This document shows positions 1 to 11,480 of a stretch of DNA of 26,394 nucleotides, piece by piece; positions within the stretch are counted from its first letter, which is position 1; each line of letters starts with the position of its first letter. The stretch spans positions 1 through 26,394 of the forward strand of contig JABCPU010000795.1 of assembly GCA_016800925.1 (NCBI GenBank), read 5' to 3'. A model generated the notes under the pieces. It ran no database searches. It had not been told where the DNA came from and saw nothing but the letters and a program-made list of their open reading frames with translations. Source of the DNA: Suillus spraguei. Taxonomy: Eukaryota; Basidiomycota; Agaricomycetes; Boletales; Suillaceae. The position numbers and the translations under genes were made by a program.

Positions 1-2141
1 GTCAGACCCCTTGGTGGGTCAACGGAGATTAGTTCCATATAAGAGCTAACAGCTTGTCCGCCAATACCTACGAGGATCAAAATGCGTATGATCATCCAGC
101 ATTTACGAACATTGATCAAGGAAACCTTTAATGATGTATGTGAAAGGAGGGACCCTGTACATGCATTTCCACCGATTAAGCTCCATCAATGGCCGGATTA
201 TGGACGCAATTTTATGTCCAAGTGTGGTATAGTACAACGGGACGGCGACAAAGAACACGAGGAACGTGTAGCCTTCCCGGCCCGTGGGGTCTGCAACAGC
301 CCAGTAATGGCAGAAAAGAACATTACATTGTTAAACTTGTCATGTTCCAAGGAAGCTCAGCAGCAAGCTGTGACACGACAAGAGCGGTCTAGTGATACAT
401 TCTACTGTGACGTTCATGGATTTCGTACACTGTACGAATGGCAATGCAGACAGCCATGTTCTGATGGATGAAGGAAATGCTAAGCACGGAGGACGAGGGT
501 GTGGAAATAGGATTCAACAAAGAATCCCACTATGTACCTACAAACAGCTTGTTTGGGGTGCCCTGCAAAGAGTCATTTGCATGGAAGAAGGTAAATCCCA
601 CAGAGAGACCACTAGCGATGTTAAGCATGAACTTGGCGCGCATGTAACGCGGGAGCACGCCAATATACTTTGGAGTGAGGGCAATGAATGGGTGCGACCG
701 TGAGGTAGTGAAGAAGGAATACTAGACGCTGGGCTGTTGCGGGCGAGTACGACCATATTCGTGCATCTTTTTCGATCTCAACCTGGAGTTGCATTGCCTT
801 GATGAACGCTTCCAGACACGCCAATCAGTGATGGAAACTGCAGCTGCTCCAGTACCAATCACATCAAGTATGTACTTACGAGTTGACGTCGGAGCCACAG
901 TGTGGAGCACCATTCTGTTTCAAGTAGTTCAGGATGGCCGATGAGTTCTCACCAATGACGCCAAAGTAGACAGTCTGTCCACCCTTGCGGAGGAGCAGCA
1001 ATTTGTCAAATCCTGCAAGAACACAGCTTTAAAGCAGCGAGATAACCTAATGGCACTCACATGCAGAGAATGGCCTGACCATGGTCAACAAGTTCACAAA
1101 GGAACTGCGCGATAGCCCAGGGAGATTGCGAGTCAAGACTAGACGTACGCTCATCCAAGAAGAGTGGCAGTTTGGAACTTCAGCCTGAAGGGTTTGTGGT
1201 CTACCTTGGCAGCGAGCTCCATTGCGATGGTGGTGCGTTTACAATGCTCGGTCCTGAGAAACCCAGCAACTTTAGCATCGGTATACTTCTCTAGACCACA
1301 CACACACTTGAGGGCACTTGTCAACACTTCACTGGAAAGTTAAGTTGGGATTGAGCAAGAGCACAAATAATATGTTCTATGCTTTCTTTTCAGTGAGGAA
1401 CTGACCGGGGCTGGCGCAAAGATTGACGGAAAAAAGGGGTTCTTTACCCGAGAAGGTGAGTATCAAGTTGTTGGCAGTAACCGCTAAACACGACAGTCAG
1501 GTAAGTCGACACAAATTAAGGTGATACTTGCACATCTGAGCCTGAAAAGTCTATGGGAAGCAGCTGTCCGTTAACGAACTGGTCACCACCCACCACACCA
1601 GCAACGACGTGTTGTCCAAGAACGTCCAAGAGTGCAGTCTACGAGTACTCAGGTAAACAGAATGTGCAATTGGTATCCTGGGAAGTTATGCCTTTCCAGC
1701 ACCAGATTCACCACCAACACAGTGAGTTTCCCAGGGACAATGAAGCCCGTGACATCATAAAGGTGTTTCCTTTCATACTACAGGTGCCGCCACGTTAAGA
1801 GGTTCGTATCCATGTGAGGTTGTAGGATCAGCTGGCTTGGAAGCGAAACTCTGGTCTGCCTTCTTCTCGTCAAGTGCCTTGGCATACCCATCGATGCTCG
1901 ACCAGAAGAGAATGACGGTGCCGTCGAAAGTAAACGTCGTATTGTATTCCAGTGCGATTAAGAGAACGGACAAGAACACGAAGTGGAAGGCACAAATAAC
2001 AATAAAGTTCTGGGGTGGTGTCATGAGTTGTTCACAAAGTACAACGGACCAACTCACCCTCAAAGATGACCATACAGCTACGTTAGACAGATGCCTGCTC
2101 GCGTTTGCAATTGCTAATAAATTGCTCGCAGCACATTTCAA
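1..2141 (-). pseudogene. Decayed PDR/CDR-type ABC transporter, C-terminal half (linker, NBD2, TMD2)
   Basis: On the minus strand, pieces of a pleiotropic-drug-resistance ABC exporter appear in the family order. A membrane/linker segment lies at about 2050-1900 (NFIVICAFHFVFLSVLLIAL, then EYNTTF). Walker A (GESGAGK) lies at about 1711-1691 and the GYCQQLDTH motif at about 1475-1450. KRTTIAMELAAK and [17 protein letters not shown] (signature/Walker B region) lie at about 1230-1100, [17 protein letters not shown] at about 1010-960, and KYILDVIGTGA at about 870. TMD2 pieces include KFMLNIASGLSVGFTFF, YEIHERHSRMYH and GQAVSSYMELISVDPPRG near position 40. Lesions are many: stops after GYCQQLDTHLLG and after RQPRSVPH, frame changes in Walker A, before LPLFLDE and before RKYILDV, loss of the IHQPS segment after GQAILC, and a stop for Trp in RMYH(W)TAL. 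No N-terminal half is recognisable upstream. The remnant continues past position 1. Confidence 0.88.
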
Positions 2142-2280
2142 TAGTTTCTTGAAGGCTGAAGGAGAGACAATAAAATGTCAAGTTCGTCAGTTTATACAAG
2201 TCACCACGAGACACTTTCCGTTTCATGAGGTATCTACCTGAAATCAAATGCTTGCTCATGTTCAATGAAAATAAAATATG

Positions 2281-3616
2281 TCTGATGGTTTCTTGAGGAG
2301 TGAGGGAGGGGACATGTCCGACTCTAGGTCTGAATGTAGGTTGCGAACCGGAGTACTTAGCAGCCTGGAGCCTTCACACACCTGTTAACGTTCCTAACAC
2401 GGTGAAAATTAACCGAAAATGAAGATCACATGCGCTATAATAAGGTACGTAGTCAATGGCAAAAGCAAGACCACTGCATATTCTAAACTTACCTTACTAA
2501 CTTCTTATTCAAACAAGTCAGGTACATAGACTTCTATCATTGCAAACTAGTATCGAAGCATACCAAGACCGGGTTGAGGTCTCAAACAGGACTAATCAAG
2601 TACTGTTCGCAGAGCATGGAACGAACACCAGCTCCTTCATCGCCTAGAAATCAGCTCCCGAGCCTGTTAATTCTGCCCACTGATCTAATAGCAATAGTGG
2701 TCTCGACCCTCGTGATTACATGGCAGTTAGAGTGCAAGCTGGGCTGGAACAAGGAGGCGAAGAAACAACTTGTTTGGATATTGATAGTATTCATGGGGAT
2801 AAGACGGATATTCGTTCCTTGAGCTTGCTTCCAAAACCAATAATCGAGCCCAGATCTTGTCGAAGCTGGGTATATGTATTGTTGCGAGATGAACTTGGAC
2901 GCAAGGCGGACATGTTGAGACTTGACTAAGCTCCTACGGGCCGCCTGCAGCCTTCTGGTGGGTTTCTTCGTGATATCTCACTTCCCTGATGCGCAAGTAA
3001 GGGTCGACCATGCCGTTGGCAGCTAGAAGTTGGGCGTAGTATCAGGGGCGACGCCGCCATTTTCGATAGAGATAGACTAGTAGGTGGGCAGTCGGTCCTA
3101 CAATTGTTCAACATTATGGAGATTTAACAGCATGCTATACCTGGAATGGACGCTCAGTTGTACCATTTTCTGTCATGTTCACCCAGGAGGCACATGGTAC
3201 AAAAGCTAAATGAAGTAATAACTTGAAGAGCGTTCCCGAATTACAGAATCGCCACACGCGGCCCCGGTCTCCGCAGTGATGCTAAAATTTACATCAGTTT
3301 ACAAATTCAAGACCAAAGTTCAACGTTGAAAAGTAAGATGTCGGAAAAAAATAGCCGTTGCACTATCGCATGTTTGAGTTGTTACCGTAGTCTAGACAAG
3401 TGTGATAGGCTTAGTCAGTAAAAAAATATTTAGTATTGATTTTTGTCCACGTGATGCCGTCGCGTCCACCTGGAAACAGTTGAATATTGTCAACTGCTTA
3501 CCTCCCTCTCCGTTTTACAATCTTTGTTGATTACTCCATTTTACCTCTCAATCACCTGCAATTTATCAAGTGCATATTTGACGCGATACTCAAATATACC
3601 TCTATCGGCATCCAAA
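2281..3616. other. Gene-poor stretch upstream of the 1139-aa membrane protein gene
   Basis: I recognise no gene here. Two short coding-like stretches stand out. One is on the plus strand at 2720-2929, 69 codons from ATG to stop with no known motif. The other is a 36-codon minus-strand stretch at about 3043-2934 that follows a splice-acceptor-like CTTCTAG and could be a last exon or a remnant. The final 130 bases before the ATG at 3617 are pyrimidine-rich, as fungal promoters and leaders often are. Confidence 0.4.
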
Positions 3617-6600
3617 ATGATCCCTCTAGAGATCCAAGCCGCTGCTTGGGCATTTCTGCTGGATACGCTGCTTCGCTTTTTCAGCATGCGTGTCACGCAG
3701 ACTTTTTACGCCCTTCCATATCTCCAACCTCATCTACTTCTTGGACCTAATTCTGCTTACATACACTCGAAAAACGTTATCATTCAAGAGGACTTGGCTC
3801 ACTTTCAGCCATCATTTTCCACATCAATCATGACATCTCCTCCTGTCTCTTTATATGATAAGCCTACTACAATATTAACACCACTATCTCCAACCCTGAT
3901 AACGTTGGTCGTCGATCCGCTGGCGGAACCTGACCGCAATTTCTGGTTTCACAATCCACCTCCCGGTACACCGCACCCATCGCAGGAGCGCACGCGCAAC
4001 GTAATATCCCCTTCCTGGATACGCCAGCAAGCATCCGCGCCCGGCGAGAAGCACCCCGAAGCACTCGTCCCTTTTTTCCCGCGCATTATCACCTTCTGCC
4101 CTATGCTGCTTATCGTCCGTTATGCGCTCACTTTGAGTGCAGCATACCTTATACTATCTGTGAGTTTTATGCCCCTGAAGGCGCTCGCCTCAAGCTGACA
4201 TATCTCGGTAATATTTTATGTACAGGTCTTTGCAATGCTCGTCGCTGCACCATTCGAATGGTCTTCGGAGGTTGTAGTTTGCGATGCACTGCTTGTCGGC
4301 CCTGGTATGGCAGACCTTATGGGAATGATCTATAAGATGATAGAACCAGGTACTGCAGTCGCTCTGTGTGTTCCAGCGTTTCCCATGGCTGCTCTCCGTT
4401 GGTCATGGCCTATCATCAAAGAAGTAACATCTGAGCTCGGCTACTGTCTCTGCGCTGGTACGGTGCGCCTCGCCCATATCCTAATAGCGTGCTTCAGCAA
4501 GATTGCGCATATTTCATCTAAAGCTGCTCGTTATATCGCTAGGTTCATGGCGACTGCATGTAGGTGGCCGCTCTTCACAATTCACTGGCTACACGCCTTG
4601 GTCGCTGCCTATCTCTGCTGGATTTTAATTGGTATCAAGGCGATCCACCATGTCATGCAGAGGAAACCAATCACAAAAGCACGAATTCCGATCATTACCA
4701 TAACACCTGCTGAAAACGACGAGACAAGCGCATGCGAGAGCGTCGATATTGCCACGCTGCTGGAAGAAATCAGTGATGGAACTACTGAACTCCAATCGCT
4801 TTTGGGAGCCGCAAGCTCAAGTTCTGACGATTGTCCCCAAGATGGCGTCGTCGACCAGTTGCAAATAGATGAACCCATGCTCCATGCATCTTGCGGTCAG
4901 GTCGGTGAGGTAGAGGAGCTTTTGGATGTCGAGCGGCATACCTTATTGGGCGTACAGGAGGTGCATACTAGGTGTCCAGACCACGAAATCAGGCTAGACG
5001 CCCCTGACGATGCCCTGCCTGGCGCGATCACCGGAAAACCTGAGATTCACGCGATCTGTTCCCGGGATTCTGGAAGCACAGTGGTAGTTAAGATCGAGGG
5101 TTCAGTCGCCTATTCGCCGTTAATGCCTTCTGGGGATAAAGCAACGACGACAGCCTCAATTGATTGCAAAGTAGGGTATCATGTTACCCGACTGGCATCA
5201 AAGGAAAGAGCGCCTGGTGAGCAGCCGACGTACGCGGAAGGAGGCGTCTACCAAAAAACTATTCCTGGTAGTGCCGAACTTGGAGCTATGAAACAAGAAA
5301 ATATTTATAATAATCAAGACGTTCACAATCCGTATGGCGTGATTGATGTCCCTAAACCGACAACTCCTAGTCACTGTCCAGGGACTACGTTATCAACGGA
5401 TGATCCCTCCAGCGATCCAGGTGTAGAAAGCATAAAGTCATACACGGCCGTCAAGTCCCCACTACTGGCGTATTCCTTGATACCCAGCCACAACACGGCC
5501 TCTCAGCCATCATTGATTGTCCAGGGCGAGACCGAAGGGCGGCTTAACACTCCAACTGTTCTGCGTCAAGACAACAGCGCCAACAAAACATGCTTGGAGC
5601 CGGGTAATGAAACCCTCATACCCGAGGCGATTATGAAAACGGAAGATTCAGCTTTCATCCACTTTGTCTCTTCGGTTCCACGGAAGACGAACATTAAGAA
5701 GAGTAGTTTGTTTATGATGACGCCAGAGACTTCGATATCTGGCGAATTCCCCTCTGCGCAGCTGTCTTCACACAACGCTCAACTGTCGATATCTCCGAAC
5801 ACCAAGGGATGTCCCCCAAGTACAAAGGAAGGCCCTACTAAAATAGCGTCAGACGACAAACTTTATTCCACATCTAACTCCAATCTCGAAGGTCAGGAAC
5901 CAACAAGTGAGATATGGGATTTCCCGAAATCGGGAACAAACGCACCATTTCACCGGCTCTTGTCGGCATCCATTCACGCTCCTTCGGGACAGTCATCAGA
6001 ACCAATCCATTGTATTGGGGGAGCTATCAGGTCCAGCCCCGCAATGCCCCGGTCAGGAAGACCACCACACGTGGTTCTTAGTAAGAACGGATCCTTGAAT
6101 GATCGGGCGGCATCTTCCATACCACAAGGTTTGGTTCTGAAAAGTACGTTGACGAGATATGACCCGCCTCTGCGACTCGTCGGACCAAGCCTGGAACAAG
6201 TTGACCACACTCTGAATGTGAACCTCCCAAACCCTACCCATTCAAGGAAGCACATGGTTGATCACATCGCAAAGGCCAGCGGACCGCAGCCCCTGCACTT
6301 CACTGGAGCCTACGCGACCCATCGAGACGTTCCTCCTCGGATGGTCGGTTCAGGTTCCAATCACATAACGACTCACAGAGCGCCTTCAACACGCGAGTCC
6401 GTCCCAGATTGGGCAGCTGAGGCTGCTGCGGAGCGAAGGTCTGTAAATATGCATATCTCCGCGCCGAAAGTGTATCTGGGAACACCAGTAGCCCGTGTTT
6501 CCTCGTTGCACCAGTCTTCAGGTACAACAGCACTACGCATGCCTATTCCGGGAGATATTTTCAATCCAGCCCCACAACGTGTCACGTCTAAAGTAGCCAG

Positions 6601-7154
6601 GTGGGCTGCTGAAGTAAACCGCGTGCGAGAGCCTGCAATGAGTCAAATTCTTGAGGGTTCTAGTCTTAATGCGCAGGTCGAGGGTTGTCGTCAGGGTGCC
6701 CAACAGAAGCCGCTCCTTCTGAACTGTAAAGCAAGCACAACGTTATCGCGGGACGATACGCCAACTGTTTTCCCAAGTGCGTCTGAAGTTGCTTATCACG
6801 ATCAACGGCCAGTGTCTTCTGAATTTGCAAAACGGACCGTTGAAACGCGCGATAAAGAGCAAACAAAGTACGGGATTTCCTATTAAAACTGTTTGACAAA
6901 ATATTAATGAGAATTTTAGGACTGTCCAGGGGCAGTACAACTCTTACTACGAATCCCTTTGTGCAAGGAACATGGAGTATATTGCATTAGAAGCGAGGCG
7001 CATCAACGCGGATATGGGGAGGTCACCTTCGAACGGACAATCTCCTACTGCAGTGAGCGACCTGAGCTTGAACGAGTGGTTTAGTCGTGCAAGGGATCCA
7101 ATCTCTGGAGACGACATCGAGAGGATGATCCGTATGCTCGAAAGGGGGACCTGA
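3617..7154 (+). CDS. Uncharacterised large membrane-anchored protein, 1139 aa, three exons
   Basis: Exons are 3617-4159, 4226-6867 and 6920-7154. The introns have canonical ends (GTGAGT..TACAG, 66 nt; GTACGG..TTTAG with an ATTAATGA branch-like site, 52 nt), and frame is kept through both. The first in-frame ATG is at 3617. Residues 1-30 form an amphipathic to hydrophobic start. Hydrophobic stretches follow at about 155-192, 215-240 and 302-323, so the first third is probably a multi-pass or re-entrant membrane module. Residues from about 335 to 1060 are Ser/Thr/Pro/Asp-rich, look disordered and carry no domain I know. A WAAE motif occurs twice near the end of that region (VPDWAAEAAAERRS and KVARWAAEVNRVRE). 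The C-terminus (SLNEWFSRARDPISGDDIER) is charged and probably helical. I know no family for it. The intron boundaries and the long open frame make it a real gene; function is unknown. Confidence 0.8.
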
Positions 7155-7377
7155 GATGTAAACTTTCGACGGACCATGGTTCAAGCCAAGTCTCGTGATT
7201 CAGCTGTCATAATCGTTGGAAGAACCTTACTATGCATCGAGCCTGTGTACTAATGTCGGTGCGATTCTGCGTGGTTTTTACCGCCTTTTGTTTTGTATCA
7301 ATGTAGCCGTGTACTACATACTGTATAACATTGACATGCCTTGAAAATAAACTGCTATCAGTGTCTAGAGTGATCTG
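7155..7377. other. 3' flank of the 1139-aa gene
   Basis: Non-coding. It contains A/T-rich sequence with an AATAAA-like element (GAAAATAAAC at about 7342-7351) that could serve polyadenylation. Confidence 0.35.
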
Positions 7378-7780
7378 TCAGACCTCGGATAGATCCAAGG
7401 AAGTCGTTACTTCTTGGTTTGCCAACGACTCATACGATACTATGTAGCTCAAAGTTCCTTTTTGGGAAATATTTATACTCCGCCGTTGCTCGTCGAAACC
7501 TAGTCCTAGAGGCACGCGTACGCTGTCCAGCTCGACGTCAAGACTCATTTCAAGGCCCTTCCTGCCCGTCAAATCCTTGTAAGTACCATTCACATCGTCT
7601 GGGGTGTATCAGGATACAAAAAAGAGTGTCAGAAACTCTTCATGGCTGGATGAGCTACCTCCTAGTTGGATGACATGACTGACTCCAGTCTTCCTCAGCC
7701 GGACAAGTGCGAGATCATCATCGCAGTACGTTTGATTCCTACAAGCACTATCAGACCCATTTCCAATTCTCCCTCAGCTT
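7378..7780 (-). pseudogene. Unrecognised coding-like remnant, divergent from RPS10
   Basis: One minus-strand frame is open over roughly 130 codons except for a single TGA near 7607. It has protein-like composition: TYCDDDLALVRLRKTGVSHV, then LGGSSSSHEEFLTL, then after the stop DVNGTYKDLTGRKGLEMSL and a C-terminus TTSLDLSEV. There is no ATG at its start, and the stop lies in a stretch with GT..AG ends of only 19 nt, too short for an intron. It may be the remains of a gene, or the last exon or two of one whose start I cannot find. The leader of RPS10 begins beside it. I do not recognise the protein. Confidence 0.3.
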
Positions 7781-7805
7781 CCCCATTTCATTCAATTAGC
7801 CCAGC

Positions 7806-8361
7806 ATGATTATTACCAAACAAAACAGGCGTGCCATCTACGAAAACCTCTTCAAGGGTGGGTTATTGGCGTACCGGCCTTGTGATGGCTTTCCAGAGCT
7901 CATTATCAATTGATCTCAGAGGGTGTTCTGGTCGCCAAGAAAGACTACAATGCGCCGAAGCATGAAGAGCTTGATGTCCCCAACCTTCAGGTTATCAAGG
8001 CCATGCAGAGCCTGACCTCCAGGGGCCTCGTTAAGACCCAATTCTCGTGGCAGTGGTATTACTACGTTTTGACTCCTGAAGGTGTTGAATATCTCAGGGA
8101 GTGGTGTGTAGTCTCATTTTATGCCTTCTTTTCCCGGACTCACGTATCGATAGGCTGCACCTCCCCAACGAGATCGTCCCTTCGACTCACAAGCGGGCTG
8201 CTCGCCCTCCACGCCCAGCAACTGTACGCCCTGGTGGTGGCGACGGTGCTTACCGCGCACCTCGCGGCGACCGCGACGATTACCGGAAGAAGGAGGGTGG
8301 CGCGCCTGGCGACTACAGGCCATCATTCGCAGGTGTTGGTCGGGGTGCACCTAGAGAGTAG
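7806..8361 (+). CDS. RPS10: 40S ribosomal protein S10 (eS10)
   Basis: Exons are 7806-7857, 7920-8103 and 8154-8361, giving 147 residues. The introns are 62 and 50 nt, and the joins rebuild the family sequence exactly ([18 protein letters not shown] and [16 protein letters not shown]). eS10 is a small-subunit protein of the head (beak) region. The N-terminus [19 protein letters not shown], the core [19 protein letters not shown] and [14 protein letters not shown] are hallmarks of the winged-helix fold. The tail from about residue 95 is rich in Arg, Gly and Pro ([20 protein letters not shown]), as usual. Length and start match the family. The ATG follows a pyrimidine-rich leader. The gene converges with the fucosyltransferase-like gene, with 164 bp between stops. 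Confidence 0.97.
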
Positions 8362-8525
8362 GTGGTTGATTATTGCGAGGTGCTATAAGTTCGGTCAGAG
8401 TGCTAGAACTTGCATGTTTCGGTGATCGCAAAATTTTGTATGAGCATGTTCCATGCCATGACTATACTATGCTTTCCTTCGCGTTTCTTCTCATTTGTCC
8501 ACTTCAACTTCAGGCACTAAGCTCC

Positions 8526-10325
8526 CTACCATTCTCCAAATAACTCCACGACGTTGCGGATATCCAGACCAATTTCATTATCCCTCATTACGCTCTCTCG
8601 GAAGTTGACTATCTGCTTCGAAGAGGAACTGTGGTATGTCGTTGATCAAATATTACCACTCGCTATCACGAAGACGCACCTTGTCTTGCTGCAAGCTCTG
8701 GACCCGCTGATAAACACCTGAGATTGCATCGATACCAACTTGTCTAGGATGCCTGAAACTCCTGAGTCCTCCAGAACCTCTTCTTCAAACTGAATGTTCC
8801 CCTCGAACATTCTCAACTTTTTTATCTGCGATGGAAGCTCAGTTATGGCATATCCCTCTAGATCACCACCCGTCTTGAATGCGTCCTGAAGGATGTTCAT
8901 GGCTTCTTCATACTCGGACTTGACAGCCTGGAAAGTCCCGGATCTCGCGTTCTTGATCTTGACATCGCTTGGTTGTTCTAAAAGGTTGTGATAGTCGGTA
9001 GCGAACCAGACCAACTGAGGCCCAGAGTCGTCGTCGTCGAGCACTGAACGGAGAGTAGAGACAAGCGATGCCGCACACCATGCGAGGTTTTCCACCGGGA
9101 TGCGTTCTAGTCGCCAATACACCGCAACATAGGGTCCTGTGAAACTTGCCAATCTTTCCGCGAGCTCAATAAGTGCATGAGAGTACTCCAGGTCTATGCT
9201 GGGCTCAGGGAAAATCGAGTGGCGTAAATCCCACTCGATGGCTAACACGTCAGATGTCCGGAGCGCGGCAAGCTCGTCTGAGAAATATTCCACGGAGTCC
9301 ACAGCCTCTGAGAGAATCTGGATAAGACGGTGGCTTCTTGATGACCTGATCGAATCGTTGCGATAGAACTTGAAAGAAAATATAGAAGAGCTTTGATAAA
9401 GTCTAGGAAATTTGGAGTGTAGGCAGGAAGCGACCTTATGATCTGCGAGGCCATAATCGATAGTGAAATCGTGGTCAGTGAGAGGATCGGGTAATGAATC
9501 TCGTTCGCCATTTTTGCTGACACTGAAAGAGACGACTCTGCTTGTAGGTAAGATGGAACGTGCTTCGCTCCAACTGTCGAATATAGTGAAAGGTAAAGTG
9601 TTGACAGTGGGGAGGGCGCTTCTGAGTAGGTCCACGTCGTAATACGAATCGAGTGGCCATCTGGAGCAAGCCCCTATGCGATTATTGCCTACATTCGGGA
9701 GAACGAGAGTGCGATTTAAGTTACTTGCGAGAATAGCTAGTTGGTGGAGATGCAAATGGACTTTCGGTTCTTGCTCGGTGATACGAAGGGGAAGAAGAAA
9801 TCGACAAGGGAATGAACCACAAACTGATTCATCGAATTTGACTGCGTCAGCAGCTGGAGCTGTCAGTATACTAGGAGCGTGAACGCCTGTATGCTTAAGT
9901 TCCGAAACATCGTTGGACTCGGGAATTCTGGTGACAATCGGGGGCCATTTGAGATGGGGTCGCGAGACTGTCGAGGGAGATAAATCGTAATGATCATCGG
10001 GTTCGTGGATATCATGAAGGGCATGAAGGACGGTTCGGTCAATCACTTTTGGCGACGGTGAACGTACTCGAGTTGAACCTATTCCGAAATCTGTGGTGTT
10101 CAGTGGAGTAGGTGACGTCCGACCTGTGCGTTGCGCTGACGACAGCGAAATGTAGAGAGTACCAATTATGAGAATGGCAACAATAAAACCAACAAACTGT
10201 AGAAAGTTGGACGAAGATAGTTGAGGTGGACCATGATAGCGTTGTTCCAGCTTTGGAGATGACGAACGCGCTCGATACGACGAGGAATCCCGCGAGCGTT
10301 TTGACCTTTTGAGAAGATGATGCAT
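8526..10325 (-). CDS. Type II membrane protein, O-fucosyltransferase-like (putative Golgi/ER glycosyltransferase)
   Basis: Exon 1 is 10325-8680 and exon 2 is 8628-8526, with a 51-nt intron (GTGCGT..CACAG). This gives 582 residues from the first ATG at 10325. The basic N-terminus (LLKRSKRSRD) is followed by one membrane span at about residues 41-63 (FLQFVGFIVAILIIGTLYIS) and a long lumenal part, the layout of a Golgi glycosyltransferase. Near residue 170, CGSFPCRFLLPLRITEQEPK and RTLVLPNVGNNRIGAC resemble fungal members of the GDP-fucose protein O-fucosyltransferase clan. Near residue 405, VAVYWRLERIPVENLAWC resembles the Arg-containing nucleotide-sugar region, and LVWFATDY follows. Splicing gives a C-terminus NEIGLDIRNVVELFGEW that reads as natural. 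The donor specificity is inferred, not shown. Confidence 0.78.
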
Positions 10326-10570
10326 AAAGTACCAAGTCAAAGTCGCTGTTCAACTTGTAGGAATTTGAGCCTCCACTACGAATCTACAACTTGAACAGGA
10401 GAAAATATGTCAAATGTATGCTCATCTCCTGAAGGTATGCGAATAGGGGTATTATATATTCTACAATTTTACAGGTAGAGTACCAAGGACATCATATAGC
10501 CTGGCGGGTAACCTTGACATGCAAAGCGTCAGAACAACGCCTCATAAATCGACGACTTCAACCCGCGTAC

Positions 10571-11099
10571 CTAATTACTTTTAGTCTTGGGGGTGCGGTC
10601 ATACGCATTACCACTCGAGCCCGCCTCTTCTACTTCATGAATCACTCCCCTGTTAGGTGTGCCCCCCATAGCAACTCCATTACTGTTTCCTTCTGGATGA
10701 TGCATCCTTGTCTGACGCGGGCAATTACTGTGTTGACAGTCTGAATCGGAGTCTGACCCGGATGATTCTTCCTCAGATGATTCGTCAAACCGCCGAGGTT
10801 TGTGGTATATACAGCAGACTGGGGGCCCGGGGTAATTGAGTCAACTCCGCCACAAGAATTTATGACTGGTCACACTCACTCTTTGACTTTTTCTTTCCAC
10901 ATCCCTCATTGTCAATAACATCTTCATCCCATGCAACTCGCTGACGAGCTTTGCGTGGCTGCCCCCGTAATCTAAGAGTTCCCACAACCCCAAACTGACT
11001 AGTGTCATCTTCTGGTCGTGGCTGCGAATCGAGTAGCGTAATAGTCCGGGATCCGTCAGTGGGTGCAGATGTGTATGTCCTTCCATGAGCAGTCATCAT
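10571..11099 (-). CDS. YPI1: Type 1 protein phosphatase inhibitor, YPI1 / PPP1R11 family
   Basis: Exon 1 is 11099-10880 and exon 2 is 10818-10571, with a 61-nt intron (GTGAGT..CCCAG), giving 155 residues. Joining restores the family core: RLRGQPRKARQRVAWDEDV, then DNEGCGKKKSK|ICCIYHKPRRFDES. The VAWDEDV stretch carries the PP1-docking (RVxF-like) element, and the Cys-rich CCIYHKP segment after KKKSK is the other conserved block. An acidic Ser-rich stretch (EESSGSDSDSD) follows, then a less conserved tail. Known members bind and restrain PP1 (Glc7) in the nucleus and act in ion and glucose responses. The start is ATG-ATG at 11099; length is typical of fungal members. The gene lies 245 bp downstream of the fucosyltransferase-like gene's start, on the same strand. 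Confidence 0.93.
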
Positions 11100-11480
11100 T
11101 GATCAGGAACAGTGTTACTTTCAGTAAGTTGGAAGAGATGGATCCGGGTCTAACGCGAACGTGTTGTGCATCTACGGATCTTACATAAGCAGGCAGTGCT
11201 ACTTTCAATCGAGGCCCCTGGGAGATTGGTTCAAGCTCAAGCGCTTAAATTTCAAACTTCATCTATGAAAGATAAACATTAAATCGACATGCAGTACAAT
11301 TACAACATAACATGAGATCGTGGGGTATGATGAGTTGTAATGGATGCGACGCAAATAGTACAAATTGTCCGAACACGATGCAGCGGAACGAAAAAAAATG
11401 CTGGTCATGCAACGATCCACGTTGCCGAAAGATAATCATAAGTCAGGAAGGCGATGATCCTAGATTAGCCATATACGACC
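11100..11480. other. Intergenic region, putative YPI1 promoter
   Basis: This 381-bp gap lies between the stop of the small MYND gene and the start of YPI1, both on the minus strand. I see no gene or clear motif in it. Confidence 0.4.
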
